Source of the DNA: Hyphomicrobiales bacterium
GTDB taxonomy: Bacteria > Pseudomonadota > Alphaproteobacteria > Rhizobiales > Rhizobiaceae
NCBI GenBank assembly: GCA_900466005.1
Contig: UEGQ01000021.1
Location: 62,001 to 126,000 of the forward strand
Reading direction: 5' to 3'
DNA: 64,000 nt
Notes under the pieces: generated by a model
What the model was told of the DNA's origin: nothing
The model's database searches: none
What the model saw: the letters and a program-made list of their open reading frames with translations, nothing else
Shown here: positions 57,005 through 64,000 of the stretch, piece by piece
Position numbering within the stretch: the first letter of the stretch is position 1
Layout: each line of letters begins with the position of its first letter
Made by a program: the position numbers and the translations under genes

Positions 57005-57883
57005 TCAGTGTTCCTTGTTGGCGTAGACCGACTTCTTCGTCAGGTAGACCAGAGCCGTGAAGATCGCGAGGAACACCATGACCATGAAGCCGGTGTGCTT
57101 GCGTTCTTCGAGGTGCGGCTCGGCAGCCCACATCAGGAACGCGGAGACGTCCTTGGAGTACTGGTCGAGCGTCTGCGGGGCGCCGTCATCATAGGTCACC
57201 TGATCATCGCTGATCGGCGGTGCCATGGCGAGCGATGCGGCACCGGCGAAGTACGGGTTGAAGTAGGTGCCTTCGGCGACCGTGACGCCTTCCGGCGCGT
57301 CCTGGTAGCCGGTCAGCAGCGAGTAGATGTAGTCCGGACCACCTTCCTGATACTGGGTGAAGATATCGAAGATGAAGGTCGGGAAGCCCCGTTCGACGCC
57401 GCGGGCCTTGGCGAGCAACGACATGTCCGGCGGAGCCGCACCGTTGTTTGCTGCCGCTGCCGCTTCCTTGTTCGGGAACGGCGACGGGAAGTGATCGGAC
57501 GGAACGGCCTTGCGGGTGAACATCTCACCGTCGGCATTCGGGCCGTCCTGGACTTCGTATTCGCCGGCGAACGCCTTGATCTGCTCTTCCGAGTAGCCGA
57601 GGTCCTCGAGCGTACGGAAGGAAACGAGGCTCATCGAGTGACAGGCCGAGCAGACTTCCTTGTAGACCTTGAGGCCGCGCTGAAGCTGGCCCTTGTCGTA
57701 CTTGCCGAACGGGCCGGCAAACGTCCAGTCGACGTTCTTCGGCTTGATGATCGGATAGTGGCCGATGGCGGCGGCGTGTTCCACCGCCGCAGCCATGTCG
57801 TGTTCTTCCTGCGCGAGCGCGGAGGAGGCGCCGAAGCCCGCGATGGCGGCGATCAGCGCGATGCTCGTGACAAGCTTTTTCAT
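57005..57883 (-). CDS. petC: Cytochrome c1 of the bc1 complex
   Basis: A 292-residue heme protein. Signal peptide (about 1-24, ending SALAQ), heme-c site CSACH (Cys78, Cys81, His82), the axial-ligand region [14 protein letters not shown] and a C-terminal membrane anchor ([17 protein letters not shown], about 265-281). It passes electrons from the Rieske protein to soluble cytochrome c. Start ATG 57883 has AGAGGGAT upstream. It is the last gene of petABC. Confidence 0.96.
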   Translation of the reverse strand: MKKLVTSIALIAAIAGFGASSALAQEEHDMAAAVEHAAAIGHYPIIKPKNVDWTFAGPFGKYDKGQLQRGLKVYKEVCSACHSMSLVSFRTLEDLGYSEEQIKAFAGEYEVQDGPNADGEMFTRKAVPSDHFPSPFPNKEAAAAANNGAAPPDMSLLAKARGVERGFPTFIFDIFTQYQEGGPDYIYSLLTGYQDAPEGVTVAEGTYFNPYFAGAASLAMAPPISDDQVTYDDGAPQTLDQYSKDVSAFLMWAAEPHLEERKHTGFMVMVFLAIFTALVYLTKKSVYANKEH

Positions 57884-57906
57884 CTTATGATCCCTCTTTC
57901 GCGCAC

Positions 57907-59175
57907 TCAGGCCTGGGTTGCGGCGGGCTTGCCGCTCTTTTCGAGAACCGCCTCGGTGATCGAGTTCGGAACACGGCGCGGCTTTTCGAACAGGCCGAGC
58001 AGCGGCATGATCACCATGAAGAAGCCGAAGTAGTAGAGCGTGCCGAGCTGGGCCATCAGCGTGTAGAGGTCCGACGGCTGACGCGAGCCGAGCCAGCCGA
58101 GCAGGATGCAGTCGGCGACGAACAGCCAGAAGAACAGCTTGTACCACGGACGGTAGACGGCCGAGCGGACCTTGGACGTGTCGAGCCAGGGCAGGAAGAA
58201 GAGGATGATGATCGAGCCGAACATCACCAGAACGCCGCCGAGCTTGGAGTCGATGAAGAAGATGTTGAAGGTGATCGCGCGCAGCATCGCGTAGAACGGC
58301 AGGTAGTACCATTCCGGAACGATGTGAGCCGGGGTCTTCAGCGGATCGGCCATCGTGTAGTTGTCGGGGTGGCCGAGGTAGTTCGGCAGGTAGAAGATGA
58401 ACCAGGCATAGACGATCAGGAAGACCGACACGCCGAAGGCATCCTTGAGCGTCGCATAGGGCGTGAACGGAACGGTGTCCGTCTTCGACTTCACTTCGAC
58501 ACCGGTCGGGTTGGTCTGGCCGGTGACGTGCAGCGCCCAGACGTGCAGGACGACGACGCCGGCGATCATGAACGGCAGCAGGTAGTGCAGCGAGAAGAAG
58601 CGGTTGAGCGTCGGATTGTCGACCGCAAAGCCGCCGAGCAGGAACTGCTGGATCCATTCGCCGACCCACGGGAAGGCGGTGAAGAAGCCGGTGATGACGG
58701 TCGCGCCCCAGAAGGACATCTGACCCCAGGGCAGAACGTAGCCCATGAAGCCCGTCGCCATCATCAGCAGGTAGATCACGACACCGAGGATCCAGAGGAT
58801 TTCGCGGGGCGCCTTGTAGGAGCCGTAGTAGAGGCCGCGGGCGATGTGGAGATAGACGGCGATGAAGAAGAACGACGCGCCGTTGGCGTGCATGTAGCGC
58901 AGCAGCCAGCCGTGATTGACGTCGCGCATGATCTTCTCGACCGAGTTGAAGGCGATCGTCGTTTCTGCGCCGTAGTGCATGGCGAGAACCACGCCGGTCA
59001 GGATCTGCACAACGAGCATCACCGACAGCATGGCACCGAACGTATAGGCATAGTTCAGGTTGCGGGGAACGGGATAGGCGACAAAACTGTCATAGACCAT
59101 ACGCGGCAGAGGCAGCCGCGCGTCGATCCACTTCCCGAGACCGCTCGACGGCTGGTAGCTAGAATGACCACTCAT
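57907..59175 (-). CDS. petB: Cytochrome b of the bc1 complex
   Basis: A 422-residue membrane protein with about eight helices. It carries the b-heme histidine pairs and the quinol site: [37 protein letters not shown] (ends YMHAN...LHIARG), [18 protein letters not shown] (ends GYVLP...TVIT) and the [15 protein letters not shown] motif (PEWY for the Qo site). Length is normal for the alphaproteobacterial protein with a C-terminal eighth helix. petA precedes it by 13 bases. Confidence 0.96.
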   Translation of the reverse strand: MSGHSSYQPSSGLGKWIDARLPLPRMVYDSFVAYPVPRNLNYAYTFGAMLSVMLVVQILTGVVLAMHYGAETTIAFNSVEKIMRDVNHGWLLRYMHANGASFFFIAVYLHIARGLYYGSYKAPREILWILGVVIYLLMMATGFMGYVLPWGQMSFWGATVITGFFTAFPWVGEWIQQFLLGGFAVDNPTLNRFFSLHYLLPFMIAGVVVLHVWALHVTGQTNPTGVEVKSKTDTVPFTPYATLKDAFGVSVFLIVYAWFIFYLPNYLGHPDNYTMADPLKTPAHIVPEWYYLPFYAMLRAITFNIFFIDSKLGGVLVMFGSIIILFFLPWLDTSKVRSAVYRPWYKLFFWLFVADCILLGWLGSRQPSDLYTLMAQLGTLYYFGFFMVIMPLLGLFEKPRRVPNSITEAVLEKSGKPAATQA

Positions 59176-59188
59176 ATTATGTATCCCC

Positions 59189-59767
59189 TCAACCGATCTT
59201 GATCACAGAATCGGAAACGAATGCAAAGGTAGGAACGGCAAGGTTCTGCGGGGCAGGACCCTTACGGATACGGCCGGCGGTGTCGTAGTGCGAGCCGTGG
59301 CAGGGACAGAACCAGCCGCCGAAATCGCCTGCCTGGCCGAGCGGAACGCAGCCGAGATGGGTGCAGGAGCCGATCATCACGATCCAGTTTTCCTTGCCGT
59401 CGCCGGCCGAGCGGGCGATGTCGGTCGCTTCCGCCGTGGGATCGATGTTGGCGTTGCGGGCGACCGGGTCCTTGAGATCGGCGAGCGCGACCTGCTTGGC
59501 CTCTTCGACTTCCTTGTCGGTGCGGTTGCGGATGAACACCGGCTTTCCGCGCCACTTGACGGTGAGCGACATGCCGGGCTCGAGCGCCGAAACGTCCACT
59601 TCGATCGAAGCGAGCGCGAGCGTCGAGGCGTCCGGACGCATCTGGTCGATGAAGGGCCAGGCGACCGCAGCGGCACCGACCACACCGGCCATACCGGTCG
59701 TCAGATAAAGAAAGTCGCGGCGAGAAGGCTCGCCCAAGGTCTCGCTATTGATGTCGTGTTCGCTCAC
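59189..59767 (-). CDS. petA: Rieske iron-sulfur protein of the bc1 complex
   Basis: A 192-residue protein starting at GTG 59767. An N-terminal Tat-like anchor ([20 protein letters not shown], about 16-35) precedes the Rieske domain with CTHLGC (residues 135-140) and CPCHGSH (154-160) as cluster ligands and disulfide. A longer frame to 59842 exists; the GTG start is chosen because GAGGAT lies about 10 bases upstream and it gives normal family length. First gene of the petABC operon; electrons go from quinol to cytochrome c1. Confidence 0.94.
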   Translation of the reverse strand: MSEHDINSETLGEPSRRDFLYLTTGMAGVVGAAAVAWPFIDQMRPDASTLALASIEVDVSALEPGMSLTVKWRGKPVFIRNRTDKEVEEAKQVALADLKDPVARNANIDPTAEATDIARSAGDGKENWIVMIGSCTHLGCVPLGQAGDFGGWFCPCHGSHYDTAGRIRKGPAPQNLAVPTFAFVSDSVIKIG

Positions 59768-60103
59768 GGTCAAACCATCCTCTTCGCAAACTTCTGCGAT
59801 AAACCGCATTGCCTCCGCGACAGGAAGCCTGTGCGCAGACACGGTTGCGCCACAGATTCCCCGCCAATTTGGCGCGTTCTAAGCCCGATAACAAAATATG
59901 TCCAGCCTTGGCAGGGGGATGGGGGCACAATGTCGCGGAAAATCTTGGGAGAGTTCCGTCCGCGTCACACGAGGGGCTTTCAGGCGACATCAGGCCTCCT
60001 CCGAAAGGCGTAGAAGGCGTATTCCGGCCGGTCATTTGTCAGCTTCACCGGTCTCGCCGACCGCATTTCAACCGCCGCGCCAACGCCCGGCGAGGTATCG
60101 CCC
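59768..60103. other. Gap upstream of petA
   Basis: This 336-base stretch between petA and the ABC exporter stop must hold the petA promoter. I see no gene, repeat or clear promoter match; short open frames here look accidental. Confidence 0.5.
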
Positions 60104-62017
60104 TCAGCGCCGCGGCATCGGCGCCGAGACGGAGGGTATCCTCCCCTCGCCGCCCTCACGGTCACCCGCGCCGAGGAAGCCACCGGACTGGCGCGCCCAG
60201 AGCTCGGAATAGAGCCCGCCCGAGGCGACGAGCTCGGCGTGGGTCCCCTCCTCGACGATCCGTCCCCTGTCCATCACCACGAGCCGGTCGAGGGCCGCGA
60301 TGGTCGACAGGCGATGAGCGATTGCCAGCACCGTCTTGCCCTGCATCAGCCGGTCGAGATTGGACTGGATCGCCGCCTCGACTTCCGAGTCCAGCGCCGA
60401 GGTCGCCTCGTCCAGAACGAGGATCGGCGCATCCTTCAGCATCACGCGGGCGATGGCGATCCTCTGGCGCTGGCCGCCTGAGAGCTTCACGCCGCGTTCG
60501 CCGACATGCGCATCGAAGCCGCGCCGGCCACGCTGGTCTTCCAGCCTCAGAATGAAATCGAGCGCCTCGGCCCGCTCCGCCGCGCGTTCGAGCTGTCCTT
60601 CATCGGCGTCATGGCGGCCGAACAGGATATTGTCGCGGATCGAGCGATGGAGCAGCGCCGTATCCTGCGTCACCATGCCGATCTGCCGGCGCAGGCTTTC
60701 CTGCGTCACGGTCGCGATGTCCTGTCCGTCGATGAGGATACGCCCGCCTTCGAGGTCGTAGAAGCGCAGAAGCAGGTTGACGAGGGTCGACTTGCCGGCG
60801 CCCGAGCGTCCGACGATGCCGACCTTCTCGCCGGGCCGGACGGTCAGCGTCAGGTGGTCGATGACGCCGCTCTTCCTGCCGTAGTGGAAGGAGACGTCCT
60901 CGAACCGGATTTCCGGTCGCGCCACCTTGAGTTCCCCGGCGCCGGGACGGTCGACGAGTGCCAGCGGCTTCGAGACGAGCTCCGCCGAATTCTGGATGGT
61001 GCCGATATTGCGCATGATGCTGTTCATCTGCGTCATCATGCGGCCGAGCAGCATGTTGAGGCGCAGCACGAGGCCGAGCGTGAAAGCGACGCCGCCGGCG
61101 GTGACGGCGCCCTTGAACCAGAGATCGACCGAAAGGAAGGCGATCATCAGGATCATCACACCCGAGAGCGTCGCAAGCGCCGCCCGCACGCCAGTCAGGA
61201 GCCGGGCGAAGGGCGTGAGTGTCGCCTGGAAGCGGTCGAAGCCGGCACGGATATAATGGTCGTTCTCGCGCTCGCGTCCGAAAAGCTTCAACGTCTGGAT
61301 ATTGGAATAGCTGTCGACGAGCCGGCCGTTCAGCATCGAGGCGGCTTCCGCCGTCGCCCGGGCGTGGCGGCGGATCCGCGGCACGAAGTAGCGGGCGAGC
61401 ACGAGGAAGATGACCACCCAGCCGGCGATGATCGCCGCCAGCCGCCAGTCGAGCTGGGCGACGAGCGCCATGGTCGAGACCGTGTAGATGACCATGAACC
61501 AGGCGACTTGCAGCAGCGAGGTCATGAGATCGCCGGTCGCCTGCCCCGCCGACCAGACCTTGGTGACGATGCGGCCGGAAAAATCGTTCTGGAAGAAGGA
61601 GAGCGCCTGCCGCGCCACATGCACATGCGCCTGCCAGCGCACGAGATTGAAGAAGTTGAGGACGATCACCTGCTCCTCGACCAGCGCGCCGAGTGTCACC
61701 ACCACGAACCGCACGACGAGCACGGTCAGGGCCATCGCAGCGAGTTCCACCCCGTGCGCTGCGATCAGTCCGTCCCAGCCGCCTTCCCGCGGCACGGTGT
61801 CGAGGAGGTCGACGAGCCGGCCGACGAACCAGAAGAGCGCCGCCTCCAGCATGGCGACGGCGCCGCCCAGAACGGCCATGGCCGCGAAGGCCCATTTCGC
61901 CTGGCGCACGTAGAACCAGATGAAGGCGGCCGTCCCTTCCGGCGGACGCAGGTCGTCCGAACGCGCAAAGGGGTCGATCCAGTTCTCGAAGAGGCGGGCG
62001 ATCGGACGAAACAGCAT
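60104..62017 (-). CDS. ABC exporter (MsbA/LmrA type), fused TMD-NBD
   Basis: A 637-residue exporter half-transporter. Six membrane helices occupy about 38-335, then the ATPase: Walker A GRSGAGKST (about 405-413), Q-loop MVTQDTALLHRS, signature LSGGQRQRIAIAR, Walker B ILVLDEATSALDSE and the switch His in AIAHRLSTIAAL. All sites are consensus. It follows a similar gene with a 117-base gap, and the two may form a heterodimer or separate homodimers. The C-terminal 30 residues are a Gly/Arg-rich tail. Substrate unknown. Confidence 0.92.
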   Translation of the reverse strand: MLFRPIARLFENWIDPFARSDDLRPPEGTAAFIWFYVRQAKWAFAAMAVLGGAVAMLEAALFWFVGRLVDLLDTVPREGGWDGLIAAHGVELAAMALTVLVVRFVVVTLGALVEEQVIVLNFFNLVRWQAHVHVARQALSFFQNDFSGRIVTKVWSAGQATGDLMTSLLQVAWFMVIYTVSTMALVAQLDWRLAAIIAGWVVIFLVLARYFVPRIRRHARATAEAASMLNGRLVDSYSNIQTLKLFGRERENDHYIRAGFDRFQATLTPFARLLTGVRAALATLSGVMILMIAFLSVDLWFKGAVTAGGVAFTLGLVLRLNMLLGRMMTQMNSIMRNIGTIQNSAELVSKPLALVDRPGAGELKVARPEIRFEDVSFHYGRKSGVIDHLTLTVRPGEKVGIVGRSGAGKSTLVNLLLRFYDLEGGRILIDGQDIATVTQESLRRQIGMVTQDTALLHRSIRDNILFGRHDADEGQLERAAERAEALDFILRLEDQRGRRGFDAHVGERGVKLSGGQRQRIAIARVMLKDAPILVLDEATSALDSEVEAAIQSNLDRLMQGKTVLAIAHRLSTIAALDRLVVMDRGRIVEEGTHAELVASGGLYSELWARQSGGFLGAGDREGGEGRIPSVSAPMPRR

Positions 62018-62134
62018 GGAAGGGATATAGGCGGATTCCCACGCCGCGCAAAGGACGGCTGGCGCCGCACCACAAGTCGCGATGCGGCGGCAGCCGGGAA
62101 GGCATGAGCCCGTAAGTCCTTGCAGGCGGCGGCC

Positions 62135-63994
62135 TTACTCCGCCGCCTGCTCCGTCTCGTCGAGGTCGAGGTCGGCGAGGAAGCCGCCGGACTGGCGATT
62201 CCAGAGATCGGCGTAGATGCCGCCGAGCGCCACCAGCTCCTGATGCGTGCCGGTCTCAACGATCCGGCCTTTGTCGAGCACGATCAGCCGGTCCATCTGG
62301 GTCAGGGTCGAGAGCCGGTGGGCGATCGCGATCACCGTCTTGCCCTCCATGAGCGAAAACAGGCTTTCCTGGATCGCCGCCTCGACCTCCGAGTCGAGCG
62401 CCGACGTCGCTTCGTCGAGCACCAGGATCGGGGCGTTCTTGAGGAACACCCGGGCGATCGCGATGCGCTGCCGCTGGCCGCCGGAGAGCTTGACGCCGCG
62501 TTCGCCGACCTGGGCGTCGAGGCCGGTGCGGCCCTTGTAGTCGACGAGTCCTTCGATGAACTCCCACGCATTCGCCCGCTTCGCCGCCTCGATCACCTCG
62601 GCGTCGCTCGCCTGCGGCCGGCCGTAGGCGATGTTGTCGCGGATCGAGCGGTGCAGGAGCGAGGTATCCTGGGTAACGACGCCGACCATCGAGCGCAGGC
62701 TGTCCTGCGACACGGTCGCGATGTCCTGACCGTCGACCAGTATGCGTCCCTTCTCGAGGTCGTAGAAGCGCAGGAGCAGGTTCATCAGCGTCGTTTTGCC
62801 GGCACCGGAGCGGCCGACCAGCCCAACCTTCTCGCCCGGATTGACGACCAGCGAGAAGTCCTCGATCACGCCCTTCGCCTTGCCGTAGTGGAAGCGGACG
62901 TGATCGTAGACGATCTCGCCCTTCGCTACGGTGAGCGGCCTGGCGCCGGGTGCATCGACGACGTCGTGCGCCTTGGTCATCATCTTCATGCCGTCATAGA
63001 CCGTGCCGATGTTCTCGAAGAGCGCCGAGACCTCCCACATGATCCACTGCGACATGCCGTTGATGCGCATGGCAAGGCCGATCGCGATGGCAATCGCGCC
63101 GACCGAGATCGAGCCGCCCAGCCAGAAGGAGATGGCGAGCGAACCGACCGCAAAGAGCGCAATACAGTTGTTGACGTAGACGAGGACGTGGAAGAGCGTC
63201 ACCATCCGCATCTGCCGGTGCACGGTGATGAGGAACTCGTCCATGCCCCTGCGCGCATAGTCTTCCTCGCGGCCCGCATGGGAGAACAGCTTCACTGTCG
63301 CGATATTGGTGTAGCTGTCGACGATCCGGCCCGTCATCATCGAGCGCGCATCCGCCTGATCGGCCGATACCTTCCGCAGCCGCGGAACGAAATAGCTGAC
63401 GATCGACACGTAGACGACGACCCAGATGACGAGCGGCGCGACGAGCCTCACATCGGCCGTGGCGACGATCACGATCATCGAGATGAAATAGGTGACGACG
63501 TAGACGAAGACGTCGAGCACCTTCATCACCCCTTCGCGCACCGCAAGCGAGGTCTGCATGACCTTGGTCGCGACGCGCCCGGCGAACTCGTTGGCAAAGA
63601 AGGTCATCGAGTGCCGAAGCAGGAAGCGGTGCATCTGCCAGCGCGCGATCATCGGCATGTTGCCGAGCAACACCTGGTGCATGATGAGGGAGTCGATTGC
63701 CACGACGAGCGGCAGCCCGACGAGGACGACGAGCGCCATGCCGATGAGCCGCGGAGCTTCCGATTGCAGGAAGGTGGCGCGATCGGCCTTGGAAAGCCAG
63801 TCGACGATATCGCCGAGAAAACGGAAGAGCGTCACCTCGCCGACGGCGATCAGCGCGGTGCAGATCGCCACCCCGAGAAGCCAGGGCGCCGCCGGTCGGG
63901 AATAGTACCAGCAGAAGCGGAAGAGCCCTTTCGGCGGCAGGGCCGGAACGCCCGCCGGATAGGGATTGAGTCGCTGTTCGAACCAGCCAAACAT
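62135..63994 (-). CDS. ABC exporter (MsbA/LmrA type), fused TMD-NBD, upstream copy
   Basis: A 619-residue paralogue of the next gene. Six membrane helices (about 30-335), then Walker A GRSGAGKTT, Q-loop VVTQDTSLLHRS, signature LSGGQRQRIAIAR, Walker B ILVLDEATSALDSE and switch AIAHRLSTLTQM. Both ATP sites of a pair would be catalytic. The acidic tail ends DLDLDETEQAAE. The gene ends 117 bases before the second copy. It begins 6 bases from the window edge at 63994, and the upstream promoter is not visible. Confidence 0.92.
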   Translation of the reverse strand: MFGWFEQRLNPYPAGVPALPPKGLFRFCWYYSRPAAPWLLGVAICTALIAVGEVTLFRFLGDIVDWLSKADRATFLQSEAPRLIGMALVVLVGLPLVVAIDSLIMHQVLLGNMPMIARWQMHRFLLRHSMTFFANEFAGRVATKVMQTSLAVREGVMKVLDVFVYVVTYFISMIVIVATADVRLVAPLVIWVVVYVSIVSYFVPRLRKVSADQADARSMMTGRIVDSYTNIATVKLFSHAGREEDYARRGMDEFLITVHRQMRMVTLFHVLVYVNNCIALFAVGSLAISFWLGGSISVGAIAIAIGLAMRINGMSQWIMWEVSALFENIGTVYDGMKMMTKAHDVVDAPGARPLTVAKGEIVYDHVRFHYGKAKGVIEDFSLVVNPGEKVGLVGRSGAGKTTLMNLLLRFYDLEKGRILVDGQDIATVSQDSLRSMVGVVTQDTSLLHRSIRDNIAYGRPQASDAEVIEAAKRANAWEFIEGLVDYKGRTGLDAQVGERGVKLSGGQRQRIAIARVFLKNAPILVLDEATSALDSEVEAAIQESLFSLMEGKTVIAIAHRLSTLTQMDRLIVLDKGRIVETGTHQELVALGGIYADLWNRQSGGFLADLDLDETEQAAE

Positions 63995-64000
63995 GAATAT

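Noticed and set aside
57005..58669. Single 554-residue fused cytochrome b/c1 protein
   Set aside because: The N-terminal part is a shadow of petB in another frame; petC has its own ATG, ribosome site and signal peptide, as in bacteria with separate petB and petC.
60506..62107. 533-residue frame opposite an ABC exporter
   Set aside because: Shadow frame rich in His/Asp/Glu; the minus-strand protein has all ABC motifs.

Overview
The window is a GC-rich (roughly 60-65 percent) bacterial chromosome segment with tightly packed genes. Gene content and order point to an alphaproteobacterium of the Rhizobiaceae, most like Sinorhizobium/Ensifer. Supporting signs are the greA-lpsB / lrp-trxB-lsrB-AbcR neighbourhood, an Fbc/Pet cytochrome bc1 operon next to apt, a stand-alone ClpS2, a BA14K protein and a PetP/PetR pair. 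Species assignment is inference from recalled synteny, because no search could be run. No phage, insertion sequence, CRISPR array, tRNA or rRNA gene was seen.

Layout. 1-7.3 kb: 3' half of carB with its terminator, an ArsR + two AHSA1-type SRPBCC genes, an MFS exporter, an EamA permease and a divergent DUF2235 hydrolase sharing a region with a perfect 19-bp dyad. 7.3-15.4 kb: greA, lpsB and four envelope-sugar genes in alternating orientation (MptE/Maf-like, polysaccharide pyruvyltransferase, GT29 sialyltransferase-like, GT2), then lrp, trxB and lsrB. 15.4-15.7 kb: an AbcR-type small RNA. 15.7-27.2 kb: ArsR/Old Yellow Enzyme, a divergent epimerase/LysR pair, an OpgC-like membrane acyltransferase, aspartate aminotransferase, a degenerate EAL protein, an aldose dehydrogenase, an EamA permease and a cold-shock gene with a structured leader.

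27.3-40.6 kb: BA14K protein, metallo-hydrolase, petP-petR-histidine kinase, a DUF1349 gene cut short by a stop codon, proC-csaA, YbjN, UbiK, lgt-MidA-pgeF-M24 and prs. 40.7-51.8 kb: chemoreceptor, DUF779/aldehyde dehydrogenase/GAF-Fis regulator block, rplY, a GGDEF-EAL protein with a periplasmic binding protein, pth and GNAT. The chemoreceptor, aldehyde and c-di-GMP genes look like cargo between the housekeeping genes prs, rplY and pth. 51.8-64 kb: clpS2, ychF, Crp/Fnr + DUF2892, two MaoC genes, glutathione peroxidase, an AraC remnant, apt, petABC and two tandem ABC exporters.

The most interesting points are the sRNA with a LysR-type dyad upstream, the GT29 gene in an LPS-core locus, the paired 18-bp operators bracketing the aldehyde-dehydrogenase regulator, the degenerate EAL and metal-ligand-free M24 proteins, the GGDEF-EAL/binding-protein pair and two decaying genes (DUF1349, AraC). 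Most of the rest is ordinary core chromosome.
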